Source: JBBDWR01 sp040902745 (GTDB taxonomy: Bacteria > Actinomycetota > UBA4738 > HRBIN12). Taken from it: 64,000 bases of DNA. Under the pieces are notes generated by a model. The model saw only the letters and a program-made list of their open reading frames with translations. It ran no database searches and was not told the DNA's origin. The translations under genes and the position numbers were made by a program. The stretch is taken from assembly GCA_040902745.1 (NCBI GenBank), contig JBBDWR010000012.1, forward strand, positions 47,592 to 111,591, given 5' to 3'. This document shows positions 51,112 through 60,121 of this stretch, in pieces (the stretch's first letter is position 1; every line of letters starts with the position of its first letter).

Positions 51112-51129
51112 GATGGTCGACAGTCTACA
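51112..51129 (+). promoter_or_regulatory. TGTCGACA operator, site H
   Basis: GATGGTCGACAGTCTACA, directly upstream of the TTG start of decarboxylase copy 1 (minus strand). The minus-strand -10 TAGACT (rc of 51122-51127) lies ten bases before the TTG, implying an almost leaderless transcript. Confidence 0.7.
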
Positions 51130-51165
51130 GTCCGCCTGAAGGGACAGGGAAGAGGCTCTTCCCCA

Positions 51166-52440
51166 TCACACGGACGCCTGGCGAGCGCCGAAGAACACCG
51201 CCTTCGCAGGCGGTCGGAGGCAGTGCACGATCGACATCGACTGCGCATAGCTCCCACAGTTGAGGACGGCGATCACGTCGCCCTCATGAACCGCGGGCAG
51301 CGGCTCGTCTTCCCCGAACAGGTCGTCGCCCTCATTGATGTGGCCGGCGATCGTCACCCGCTGCGTGGGGGGCGCCTCGGCGGCCGAGGTGACTACGATC
51401 GCCTGGCGGCCGTGGTAGATGAATCGGTCGTTCACGAGGTTCCATCCGGCGTCGACGCCCACGAACGTGACGCCGTCGCGATCCTCCACAGTGACGACCT
51501 CCGCGAGCAGCACCGCGCTCTCCTTGGTCAGGAAGTCTCCCGGCTCGACGGCGACGACGACATCGAGCGGCCCGAGGTGGCGGGCCAACATCTCCGCGTA
51601 GGCAGCGAGGTCGAGCGGCTCGTCCGACTCGGTGATCGGCACGCCGAGCCCACCCCCGGTGTTGACCTCCTCGATCGGGCAACCCTGTTCCCGCAACCAC
51701 CCGGTCATCTCCGCGACCCGTTGCACCGCCGCTTCGAAGCGCGGGATCTGATCGGTCAGGAATCCGTCCCCGACGTGGAAGTGCACCGTGTCGATCTCGA
51801 GGTCGTGACGACGGGCCGCCTCGAGCGCCTGCTCGAGCTGCTCCGGATAGATCCCGAACTTCGTGGGGCGGTCGGATCGCGCGTACAGCGTCTGTTCCCC
51901 GGTTGTGTATCCGGCCCCGGCGCGTGGGTTGACGCGCAGCCCGATCGTGCGGCCGGGCGCACGTCGTCCGACGCGTTCGATCTGCGAAACGAGATCGACG
52001 TTCACGTGCACGGGGTGCGCCAGGATCACGTCGAGGTCGCGCTCGGAGACGTTGGTCCCCGTGTAGCTGATCTCCTCCGAACGCCAGCCCTGCTCGAGCG
52101 CGTACAACACCTCACCGGGAGAGCAGGCGTCGATGCCGACGCTCTCGTCCGATCCCGGCGGCCCCAGCCCGCGAAGCAACGCGAGCGCTTCGGGCTCTCG
52201 CTGCGCCTTGAGGGCGAGCCGCACGAGCGAACGCGCGATACCGGCGCGCAGGTAGGAGGATCGGAGGGCTTCGACCTGCTCACGGATCCGCTCGAGGTCG
52301 TACGCGAACAGCGGGGTTCCGTGGTCGCGAGCGAGCTGTTCGGCATCGCGGCCGGCGATCTGCAGGCGCCCGTCCGTCGGCTCGAGGCCCGGGCGCGACC
52401 ACCACGGCCTCGTTCTCGCAGCCGGATCTTTCGTCTGCAT
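51166..52440 (-). CDS. LysA-fold PLP-dependent decarboxylase, copy 2
   Basis: 424 residues from ATG 52440. Group IV decarboxylase fold: TPLFAYDLERIREQ, PLP lysine Lys78 in VRLALKAQREPE, FHVGDGFLTDQIP, EVNTGGGLGVPI, VEPGDFLTKESAVLLAEVV, GHINEGDDLFGEDEPLP, and the second-subunit active-site segment VLNCGSYAQSM with Cys. About 55 percent alike by eye to copy 1, 54 bases downstream. It probably decarboxylates a diamino acid, making or shortening a polyamine-like amine. Not LysA of lysine synthesis on context. Transcription may come from a promoter beyond the tandem hairpins at 52472. Confidence 0.87.
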   Translation of the reverse strand: MQTKDPAARTRPWWSRPGLEPTDGRLQIAGRDAEQLARDHGTPLFAYDLERIREQVEALRSSYLRAGIARSLVRLALKAQREPEALALLRGLGPPGSDESVGIDACSPGEVLYALEQGWRSEEISYTGTNVSERDLDVILAHPVHVNVDLVSQIERVGRRAPGRTIGLRVNPRAGAGYTTGEQTLYARSDRPTKFGIYPEQLEQALEAARRHDLEIDTVHFHVGDGFLTDQIPRFEAAVQRVAEMTGWLREQGCPIEEVNTGGGLGVPITESDEPLDLAAYAEMLARHLGPLDVVVAVEPGDFLTKESAVLLAEVVTVEDRDGVTFVGVDAGWNLVNDRFIYHGRQAIVVTSAAEAPPTQRVTIAGHINEGDDLFGEDEPLPAVHEGDVIAVLNCGSYAQSMSIVHCLRPPAKAVFFGARQASV

Positions 52441-52471
52441 GTGCGCCAGGCTACCCGCAGGTCGAGGAGCC

Positions 52472-52505
52472 GCAGGAGGGGCTCCTTCGCAGGAGGGGCT
52501 CCTTA
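52472..52505. repeat. tandem 17-bp hairpin repeat
   Basis: Two head-to-tail copies of GCAGGAGGGGCTCCTT plus one base, each with an AGGAG/CTCCT inverted repeat. The second copy runs into the stop codon of the RodZ-like gene, so it could act as its terminator; tandem duplication is exact but for the last base. Confidence 0.6.
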
Positions 52506-53453
52506 GAGACCGGTCACCTTGTTGCCGTTCCAACGCAGGGAGAGTTCCACGACCTCACCGTCGGAAGGCAGCGGAACCCGCTCGTCGTTCACGGTGAGTC
52601 GCACGCCGGACGCGTGACCCAGCACCAACTCGAGATCGTCGCGGGCACGGACCCGCACCCGGCGGCCGGCTTCGAGCGTCTCGGCGAGCTCGACGTCCCC
52701 GTCCGCCGTGGCCTCCACGTACGTGGCCTCGGCGACGCGCAGTTCGACGAGCACCCCGCGGAACACCGGCGGGGTCTCGCGCCCATCGGCCTCCTCGGGT
52801 GCGGCGGGCCCGGCCGGCTCTTCGGCGGGCGGAGCGACGACGGACGACACCGACGGCAGCGGAGCGTTCGGCGTCGCGGACGTCCACGGTCGGAACGACA
52901 CGACGATCGCGGCGAGCGCCGCGATCGCGAGCGCGACGACCACCTTGCCGCGCCAGGTACCACGCGGTCGCGGGGCGTCCGGAACGAGCGCGATCGCCGG
53001 CTCGTCTTCCCCGTCGCCGTTCTCCACGTCGAGCCGGCGCAGCAACGGGACATCGTCGAGCTTCAGCAGTCGCGCGTACTCCCGTAAGAACGAACGCTCG
53101 TAGGTGCGTCCCGGGAAGGTTTCCGGTGGAGCGTCCTCCTCCAAGGCGTGGAGGTAGCGCTCGGGGATCCGCGTCGCGGTCGACGCCATCGAGATCGAGA
53201 CGTCGTGTACGTGCCTCGCCTCGCGCAGCGTCGCCCCGATCGAATCGGCGTCGGGGATCGTGACGGGCTCATCGTCCTCCGACGGGGCGGTCGAGCCGGG
53301 CGCGACCAGCCGGATCTGCTCGGTCTCCTGCTCCGGTCGGTGGTGCGTCCAGCACGAGGGACAGCGATAGGTCTCGGTGGGCACGGCCAGCGCCGCATCG
53401 TCGACCGAGCCTCCACATGCGGGACATCGGTGATGTTCGTCCAACCGGTGCAT
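52503..53453 (-). CDS. RodZ-like helix-turn-helix membrane protein with N-terminal zinc ribbon
   Basis: 316 residues from ATG 53453 (GAGGGGG upstream). An N-terminal CPACGG / CPSCW pair (about residues 10-35) makes a small zinc ribbon. Then a RodZ-type HTH_25 domain (about 72-130: IGATLREARHVHDVSISMASTATRIPERYLHALEEDA, FPGRTYERSFLREYARLLKLD). One membrane helix (about 168-186, VVVALAIAALAAIVVSF), a Pro/Glu-rich linker, and a C-terminal DUF4115-like beta domain (VLVELRVAEATYVEATADG). RodZ proteins link MreB to cell-shape control; the zinc ribbon is an added domain I do not know from standard RodZ. Confidence 0.85.
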   Translation of the reverse strand: MHRLDEHHRCPACGGSVDDAALAVPTETYRCPSCWTHHRPEQETEQIRLVAPGSTAPSEDDEPVTIPDADSIGATLREARHVHDVSISMASTATRIPERYLHALEEDAPPETFPGRTYERSFLREYARLLKLDDVPLLRRLDVENGDGEDEPAIALVPDAPRPRGTWRGKVVVALAIAALAAIVVSFRPWTSATPNAPLPSVSSVVAPPAEEPAGPAAPEEADGRETPPVFRGVLVELRVAEATYVEATADGDVELAETLEAGRRVRVRARDDLELVLGHASGVRLTVNDERVPLPSDGEVVELSLRWNGNKVTGL

Positions 53454-53766
53454 GCGATCCCCCTCGGAACACACCGTCGCCACGATCGGACGGCGCCCCG
53501 GGACCGGATCGCGAGAGCCGGGGAAGGTCCGGGGGCCGTCGGACCGACATCTGAAAAGTTGCCCGTTCACCGTACCGCGTGTGCCCGCGCACGGGAAGGG
53601 CGCCCGAACCGCCTGCGGTGGTTGCCACAGGGAAGGCGTGTCATCTAGGCCTTTCGGCTAGGCCCTCCATCCTGCGAAGGACGGCATTGACTATCACCCA
53701 CGTCAGGTCGCATGCTCTCCCCCGAACGTCCGACACCTCGCCCGTACGGGAAGGAAGGATCTGCGC
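53454..53766. other. 313-base intergenic region
   Basis: Between the divergent RodZ-like and DUF11 genes. No credible gene. Contains the direct repeat CTAGGCC-TTTCGG-CTAGGCC around 53645-53665 and the SD (GGAAGGAAGGA) of the DUF11 gene. I could not match it to a known riboswitch or small RNA. Confidence 0.5.
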
Positions 53767-54783
53767 ATGTCCCCCATCCGCAAGAGCCCCATCCGAACGG
53801 CGGCCATCGCTGCGTGTCTGCTCCTAGTGGTGGGAGCATCCGCGGCCGTAGCCGGCGCCTCACCCAATGGCTCCCCCGTAGCCCGGGGAACGATCGTCGG
53901 TGAAGCCGACCTGGGCATCTCACAGACCGACTCGCCCGACCCCGTGAACGCGGGCAACAACATCCTCTACACGATCGAGGTCGTGAACGCTGGCCCCGAC
54001 GTCGCTACGAACGTGTACGTCAGTGGATTCCTCGACGACAACGCGGACCTCCTCTCGATCGAGATCGTCTACGACGACAAGGATGAGTTCGCTCGTCGCG
54101 GCGACGGCCCCTGCGGCAATGAGGGCAACCTTTACTGGTGCAACCTCGGCGATCTCTATCCGTTCGAAGACAGGACGATCGAACTCGTCGCGGGCACCGA
54201 CGACGACTCGATCCCCGAGACCTCCAACGACGTGTCGGTCGGGGCGGATCAGCCGGACGTGGATTCCAAGGGGGCCCTGCCCAACAACTCCGTCGAGGAC
54301 ACGACTGTCGAGCCGCGCAACCCGAACTCCGACACCGGCTACATCGAGCCGGAAGGTGGCGAGCTCACCACCGACCCCGGAACGGGCGCGACCGAAGAGG
54401 ACACGACGGTCCTCACGATGAAGTTCCCCGAGGGCCCGGGCGGAACGGCGAAGGTCAAGGAGCAGAAGTGCGATGAGGCCGACCCGCTGTTCCCGTGCAT
54501 CGGCAAGATCGGGAACTTCGTGCCGCCGGACGGCTACGACAGCATCGTCGCCGAGCTGATCTACGACCGTTCGATCACGCGCGGCCGTCGCCAGCTCCCG
54601 CCGGGCCGCAAAGCGTGGCAGGTCTGGTACCAGAAGTTCGACGGCCCGGTCTTCCAACTGCCGAAGTGCAGTGAGAACGGCAAGGTGGCCCCGTGCGTGC
54701 TGGGAGCGAAGCGACTCGAGGACTCCCACGACGTGCGGATCCGCGTGAAGATCAACTCCGACCCAAGGCTTACGACTCGCTGA
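53767..54783 (+). CDS. secreted DUF11-type repeat protein
   Basis: 338 residues. Signal peptide (AAIAACLLLVVGASAAVAGA). A DUF11-like immunoglobulin fold domain follows (about 44-140: DLGISQTDSPDPVNAGNNILYTIEVVNAGPDVATNVYVSGFLDD, a typical DUF11 sequence). Then an acidic, Thr-rich middle and a cysteine-containing C-terminal region (about 210-330, QKCDEADPLFPCIGKIG, PKCSENGKVAPC) with four Cys that could form disulfides. Extracellular; function unknown. Its 3' end overlaps the convergent cyclase gene by 14 bases. Confidence 0.8.
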   Translation: MSPIRKSPIRTAAIAACLLLVVGASAAVAGASPNGSPVARGTIVGEADLGISQTDSPDPVNAGNNILYTIEVVNAGPDVATNVYVSGFLDDNADLLSIEIVYDDKDEFARRGDGPCGNEGNLYWCNLGDLYPFEDRTIELVAGTDDDSIPETSNDVSVGADQPDVDSKGALPNNSVEDTTVEPRNPNSDTGYIEPEGGELTTDPGTGATEEDTTVLTMKFPEGPGGTAKVKEQKCDEADPLFPCIGKIGNFVPPDGYDSIVAELIYDRSITRGRRQLPPGRKAWQVWYQKFDGPVFQLPKCSENGKVAPCVLGAKRLEDSHDVRIRVKINSDPRLTTR

Positions 54784-57700
54784 CGATCGGTTGGGCCGAC
54801 GTGCCGGCGATCTTCGGTAGCGCCCGGACGCCGAGTCGTCTGAGGGTGTCCATCCCCTCGGACAGACTCGGGTCCGGGTCGCGACCGTTCGCATCCGGCA
54901 GTTCCGCGATACCGAGCAGGGTCAGAGCGGCCTCGTAGTCCGCACCGCGCGCTCGGGCTGCCCGAAGGCTCTCGTCGAAGGCCTCCCTGGCGTTGTCGAA
55001 GTCGCCGACCTGGAACGTCGCGTAGCCCCGCACGCGGTGAAGCAGGGGTGCCTGCCGGCCCTGCCCCCCCATCTGTGCGTCGATCAGTAGCGCCGTGTCG
55101 GCCAACTCGAGCGCCTCTTTGGAGCGGCCCTCGAAGACGAGGCACTCGGCGATCAGCGCGTCCACCTCGAGCGCATCGGCCGCTGCCCCGACGTCGGTGA
55201 ACAGGCGCGCGGCCTCCCGGAGCAATCGCATCGCCTCCTCGTATCGGCCACTCCTGGATTCCAGGCGACCGAGAAAGCTCGTCGCGAAGGCCACGCCTTG
55301 CGGGGTATCGGCGGCCCTCCACACTTGGAGCGCACGTCGGAACGCCGTCGTCGCTTCCTCGTACCGCCCCTGGTCGGACTGGATCTCTCCGATGTTCAGC
55401 GTGCCGAACGCCGCCACCACCGGGTCTCCGATCCGTTCGCGGGCGTCTCGTCCGCGTTCGTACAGATCGACGGCGTCGTCCCAACGCCCCCGCCAGTACG
55501 CGAACGCACCCAGGTTGTTGTAGACGGCCGCCTGACCGACGACGTCGCCGAGATCCTCGTAGATCTCGAGCGCGCGGGTCGAATGATGCGCCTCATCGAG
55601 CCGCCCGAGTTCCACGTACGCCCAATCCAGGATGAAGAGCGCGTGCGCGAGCGCGTCCCGGTCACCGGATCGCTCCGCCTCATCGATCGCGCGTTCGCAC
55701 CACGCGGCTGCATCCGCATACCGTCCCTGGTCCTGCCGGATCGCCCCCTGACACACCAGCAGTTGAGACCGACGCTTCGCCGCCACTTGTGAGTCGATCG
55801 ACTCCAGCGTTCGGATCCCTTGATTGACGGCCCGGATCGCCTGCGGATAACGGCCGGCGCGCTCGGCGATCCAGCCCTGCTTGAGGAGATACTCGCCTTC
55901 GCGAACCGCGTCTCCACGAACGAGTCGGAGCGCAGCTTTGACCGATCGGGCGGCTTCGGCAAAGAGTCCTGCCCTATCCTGCGCATCGGCGAGGGTCGAC
56001 CACACGGACGCGAGGTCATCCGTCGCAACGTCGGGAAGACCCCGAGCGGCTTCCAACGCTCTTCCGTAGAACTCCGCGGCCTGGATCGGGGCTGACTTCC
56101 CCCGTGCTCGATCGCCCGCGATCCGCGCGTAGCGCCACGCCGCCTCGAACTGACGCGCGTTGAAGAAGTGCAGGGACAACAGCTCCGCCTGTTCCTCCGG
56201 TACCGGGGAGGTGCGCTCTATCGTTTCGCCGGCCCGCGCATGCAACTCGCGGCGGCGCCGGTACGGAAGAGCCTCATACGCGGCGTCGCGCACGAGCGCC
56301 CGACGGAACGCCAGACTGCCGTCGGAGCGGACCTCCAGAAACTCGTCCAATCTGCGCCAGTCCTCGTCGCTCGAGGGCAGGGGATCTTCGTCGAGCAGAT
56401 CGGCGAGCAGGCCAGGAGAAAACGAAAGGCCGAGCACCGATGCGCGTCGCAAGAGCGCCCGATCCGCAGGGGCCAACCGATCGATCCGAGAGTTGACCAG
56501 TGCTTCCACAGTCGTCGGCAGGCCTTCCATGCTCCCGGCGGCTCGCACCGCGGCAAGCAGCTCGCGAGCCAGCATCGGGTTGCCCCCCGATCGTTCTGCA
56601 AGCACGCGAACCTCGTGGGCAGGAAGCGGGTCGTCCTCGGTGGCGGCCTCGAGCAGCGCGATGGTGTCCTCGAGATCGAGAGGAGTCGGGTGCAATCTGA
56701 CGAGCGACTGCTGCTGCTCTTCCTTCGATTCCGCCTCGCCGTCGCCGTCTGGGCGTCGCATCACGGCCACGAACCACGGCCGCCCCTCGAGCGAACTCCC
56801 GAGTGAGCGCAAGAGATCCGAAGACGCCTCGTCGATCCACTGGGCGTCCTCGATCACGATCAATGTCGGAGCCGGCAACAAGACATCCAGCAACTCACCC
56901 ATGACCGCTTCCAGTCGGTCGCGACGGAAGCGATCGTCGAGCGCGGCCGTCTCCGGTGTCGCCGGCACCTCGATGTCGAGCGGCACGGCCAGCAAGGGGA
57001 TCCACGCGACGAGCTGCGGCGCGTTCGCCGCCACGAGTTGATACAGCCGGGTAAGGGAGTCTCCCGCCTCCGCGTTCGACGAGACGCCGAGCAGTCGCTC
57101 CAAGAGGGCCCTGAACGGCGCGTATGCGGTCGTGCGGCGGTACAGCTCGCACGTCGCCGTCAGCTCGATGAAGTCCTGCGCCTCGGCGGCGATCTCATCC
57201 ATCAGCCGAGACTTGCCGATACCCGCCTCGCCGATCACCTCGACCATCCGTCCCTGCCTCGCCCGGGCGCACGCGAACGAGTCCCGCAGCACAGCAAGTT
57301 CCGATCGACGGCCGACGAACGGCGTGTGCATGCTCTCCACAGGCAGGTGCGTTCCGGCGGCCTCCCCCACGGCGAACGCGCGAACGGGTTTGGCCTTCCC
57401 CTTGACGTAAAAGGGTTCGAGTTCGTCGGTCTCGAACATCGTCGTCGAGTGCTCCAGGACGTCCGGCGACGCGAGCACCTGACCCGGCTCCGCGCGGGCC
57501 ATCAGCCGGGCGGCGAGATTCACGGTGTCGCCCATCACGGTGTAGGTGCGTCGATACGCAGGACCGATGTCTCCGGCGAACACCGCGCCTCGATGGACAC
57601 CGATCCGCAGCGCGAGCGTGCGAGATCCCGAGGCGATCGCGCGCAGCGCCAGGAGCATCCGTTCCTCGTCGTTGCCGGACGAGCGAGGAACGCCACCGGT

Positions 57701-58633
57701 GAGGATGATCTTGCCGCCACCTTCGTCCACGTCCGTTCCGAGGAAGCACAGCTCGCGTTCATCGACGGCGGTCTGCACGTCGCGCAGCAGTTCCTCGAGT
57801 GCGGCCGCCGCGACGTCTGGGCCGTCGCGCAGCAGCAACTCCTCCAGTCCCTCGAAACGCAGGAACGCCACCGTCGCTTGCCGATGCTCAGGGTCGTGCA
57901 CGCCGGCGAGGATGTGTTCGCGGATCGCGACCGGGATACACGCAAGAAGGGCCTCGGGATCCGCCTCCGCGGCGAACTCCTCCGGCTCTGCGATCCGACC
58001 GGTCGGCACCCGTTTGAGCAACCGACCCGGGCCCTTCTCGGCACCCAGCACGCTCTGTGACAAGGCCGCGGCGGTCGCGTGGCTGACGACGATCTCTCCG
58101 GCATCGGCGGTGTGCTCCATGAGCACGGCGTGGCTCGCCGCCGGACCGGCGATCGTGAACTCCCGATGCGATCCGCCCACCAAGAAGAACGCGAACCGCC
58201 CGCTGTGCACTCCCACCGACATCCGCAGATTCACCTTGCCGCCGGAGGTCTCCAACTTGCCGATGTCGCGCAGCGTGCGACGCATCCAGATCGCGGCCCG
58301 GCATGCACGAGCCTCGTGATCGCGTCCGGTGAAGAACAACAACAGCGCGTCGCCGCCGAACTTCAGCAGGCTTCCGCCGTTGGCGTACGCCAGGGCGAGC
58401 ATGCCGGTGAAACAGGAATCGATCGCCTCGGTGAGCTCCTCCGCGCCGACCCGTCCCTGTTTCGCGAGACGCTCGGACAGCTTGGTGAACCCCGAGACGT
58501 CCACGAAGCACACACTGCCTTCGACCTCTTCGACCGCGACCGCCGCCCGATCTGCCAGCCGCTGGATCAGCAGGCGCGGGACGTACGGCGTGACCGTTCG
58601 CGGATCCGGCGCCGCTCGGGTCGAGGAGGTCAT
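54770..58633 (-). CDS. class III adenylate/guanylate cyclase with AAA ATPase and TPR repeats
   Basis: 1287 residues from ATG 58633, overlapping the stop of the upstream cyclase (ATGA). Two N-terminal cyclase homology domains. Domain 1 (about 30-190) keeps the metal aspartates (VCFVDVSGFTKL, KFGGDALLLFF). Domain 2 (about 255-415) has FLRFEGLEEL in place of the first metal Asp and ends GDIGPAYRRTYTVMGDTVNLAARLMARA. Then an AAA_16-type ATPase (about 440-720, VGRRSEL, EVIGEAGIGKSRLMDEI Walker A, LIVIEDAQWID Walker B) and a long TPR region (about 870-1250). The order cyclase-cyclase-ATPase-TPR resembles soluble adenylyl cyclase. Cytoplasmic signalling protein. Confidence 0.92.
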   Translation of the reverse strand: MTSSTRAAPDPRTVTPYVPRLLIQRLADRAAVAVEEVEGSVCFVDVSGFTKLSERLAKQGRVGAEELTEAIDSCFTGMLALAYANGGSLLKFGGDALLLFFTGRDHEARACRAAIWMRRTLRDIGKLETSGGKVNLRMSVGVHSGRFAFFLVGGSHREFTIAGPAASHAVLMEHTADAGEIVVSHATAAALSQSVLGAEKGPGRLLKRVPTGRIAEPEEFAAEADPEALLACIPVAIREHILAGVHDPEHRQATVAFLRFEGLEELLLRDGPDVAAAALEELLRDVQTAVDERELCFLGTDVDEGGGKIILTGGVPRSSGNDEERMLLALRAIASGSRTLALRIGVHRGAVFAGDIGPAYRRTYTVMGDTVNLAARLMARAEPGQVLASPDVLEHSTTMFETDELEPFYVKGKAKPVRAFAVGEAAGTHLPVESMHTPFVGRRSELAVLRDSFACARARQGRMVEVIGEAGIGKSRLMDEIAAEAQDFIELTATCELYRRTTAYAPFRALLERLLGVSSNAEAGDSLTRLYQLVAANAPQLVAWIPLLAVPLDIEVPATPETAALDDRFRRDRLEAVMGELLDVLLPAPTLIVIEDAQWIDEASSDLLRSLGSSLEGRPWFVAVMRRPDGDGEAESKEEQQQSLVRLHPTPLDLEDTIALLEAATEDDPLPAHEVRVLAERSGGNPMLARELLAAVRAAGSMEGLPTTVEALVNSRIDRLAPADRALLRRASVLGLSFSPGLLADLLDEDPLPSSDEDWRRLDEFLEVRSDGSLAFRRALVRDAAYEALPYRRRRELHARAGETIERTSPVPEEQAELLSLHFFNARQFEAAWRYARIAGDRARGKSAPIQAAEFYGRALEAARGLPDVATDDLASVWSTLADAQDRAGLFAEAARSVKAALRLVRGDAVREGEYLLKQGWIAERAGRYPQAIRAVNQGIRTLESIDSQVAAKRRSQLLVCQGAIRQDQGRYADAAAWCERAIDEAERSGDRDALAHALFILDWAYVELGRLDEAHHSTRALEIYEDLGDVVGQAAVYNNLGAFAYWRGRWDDAVDLYERGRDARERIGDPVVAAFGTLNIGEIQSDQGRYEEATTAFRRALQVWRAADTPQGVAFATSFLGRLESRSGRYEEAMRLLREAARLFTDVGAAADALEVDALIAECLVFEGRSKEALELADTALLIDAQMGGQGRQAPLLHRVRGYATFQVGDFDNAREAFDESLRAARARGADYEAALTLLGIAELPDANGRDPDPSLSEGMDTLRRLGVRALPKIAGTSAQPIVSES

Positions 58634-59937
58634 CGCTCGGAGGACCCCCGACCCAACAGGAACCACGTCTTGGTCGGCCCCTTGCCCTTGATCTCAACCA
58701 GATGGGGCTCGGAGAACACGTAGCGGTCGCACAGTCGCTCGAACACCGAGTCGGAGACCTGGATGCGTCCCGGGACCCCGTGCGACTCCAGTCGGCTCGC
58801 CATGTTCACGGTGTCGCCCCACAGGTCGTAGGCGAACTTGCGCCTGCCGATCACGCCGGCGACGGCAGGACCCGACGCCACGCCGACCCGTACGCCCATC
58901 TCGTCGCCGCTCGGCCAACGGGCGCCGATCAGACACTCGATCGCATCCAGCGCCATCTCGGCGGCGGCCTCGGCGTCGTCTTCTCTCGGTTCCGGCGCGC
59001 CGGCCACCGCCATGTACGCGTCGCCGACGGTCTTGATCTTCTCCAAGCCGTGGCGATCGGCCAACTCGTCGAAGCGCGTGAAGATCTCGTCCAGCGACGC
59101 GACCATCTCGGCAGGCGTGGTGCGTCCCGCCTGCTGGGTGAATCCGACGAGGTCGACGAACACGACCGTCACCTCGCCGTGACCTTCCGCGATGTACTCG
59201 GCATCAAGAGCGACGTCACGCTCCTTGAGCCGGTCGACGATGGCCCCAGGCAGGATGTTGCGCAGCAACCGGTCTCCACGTTCGCGCTCGCGGTCCAGCT
59301 CCTGCTCGCGCAGGTAGAGGAGTCGAACGCCGCGTTCGATCCCGAACGACGCCGCCGTGCCGATCAGGAACGCCGACACGAGGAAGAAGTCCGCGAACAA
59401 CAGATCCACCGTGGAATCGTCGAGCCACGCCAGCATGACGAGGTTCGCATAGCCGATCGTCACGGCGCCGATCACTGTGGCCCACGTCCACGGGAGCCGG
59501 GCAAAGGTGAAGTTGAACGTCAAGATCAGCATCAGCCCGGCGAAACCCCATGCGGAGTCCGCCTCGTTCACGAACACCCGATAGGTTGCCCACACGACGG
59601 CACTCGTCAGCAGCACGAAGGCGAGTTGGGGCTTCCAATACTTCTCGAACGCCCGTGCATAGCTGAATGCGAGGCTCGCGACGGCGACCGGAACCGCGAT
59701 CCCATAGCGGAGCAGCGAGTCGATCTCCACGTCGTTCTCGAGCACCAGCAGGGCGAGCAATCCGAACAGGATCCAGGTGGCGATGCCGAACACGTGGGCC
59801 ACGCGGACGTACTGGAGGTTGTCTCGGAAGTACGCGTCCTGGAACCGTCGCTCGGTCTGCGGATCGACGAACCGGAGCAGCCATGGCCGCATCTCGGGGG
59901 CGGGTGCCACGAAATCGCGGATCGCAGCGCGGATCAC
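58630..59937 (-). CDS. membrane-bound class III adenylate/guanylate cyclase
   Basis: 435 residues. A cytoplasmic N-terminus, then six membrane helices in three pairs (about 45-205, MASE-like sensor), a short signalling helix (LREQELDRERERGDRLLRNILPGAIVDRL), and one cyclase domain (about 245-430). Active site: VTVVFVDLVGFTQQ, KIKTVGDAYMAVAG (Lys and Asp), YDLWGDTVNMASRLESHG with Asp/Asn/Arg of the catalytic helix. All key residues are present, so an active homodimer making cAMP (Lys/Asp purine pair) is likely. Co-translated with the large cyclase-ATPase gene downstream. Confidence 0.93.
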   Translation of the reverse strand: MIRAAIRDFVAPAPEMRPWLLRFVDPQTERRFQDAYFRDNLQYVRVAHVFGIATWILFGLLALLVLENDVEIDSLLRYGIAVPVAVASLAFSYARAFEKYWKPQLAFVLLTSAVVWATYRVFVNEADSAWGFAGLMLILTFNFTFARLPWTWATVIGAVTIGYANLVMLAWLDDSTVDLLFADFFLVSAFLIGTAASFGIERGVRLLYLREQELDRERERGDRLLRNILPGAIVDRLKERDVALDAEYIAEGHGEVTVVFVDLVGFTQQAGRTTPAEMVASLDEIFTRFDELADRHGLEKIKTVGDAYMAVAGAPEPREDDAEAAAEMALDAIECLIGARWPSGDEMGVRVGVASGPAVAGVIGRRKFAYDLWGDTVNMASRLESHGVPGRIQVSDSVFERLCDRYVFSEPHLVEIKGKGPTKTWFLLGRGSSER

Positions 59938-60121
59938 GGGCAGCTCCCGAACCGGGATGGGGAACGAACCAAGCGTCTCACGCAGGCATCGTAGTGCGCC
60001 GATCCTGCCTCAGGCGAGGGTGGGATGGGGGGGTCCGCACTCCGACCGCGGTTTCCGGATCTCGGCAAGATGGTGCGACTGGGTCTAGGTTGGACGTTCC
60101 GAGAGCGAGAGGTGGTCAACG

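Noticed and set aside
49924..52506. 860-codon plus-strand frame
   Set aside because: Antisense shadow of the two decarboxylase genes.
53454..53766. riboswitch or small RNA upstream of the DUF11 gene
   Set aside because: Compared from memory with GEMM, cobalamin, ydaO and SRP patterns; conserved cores were not found.
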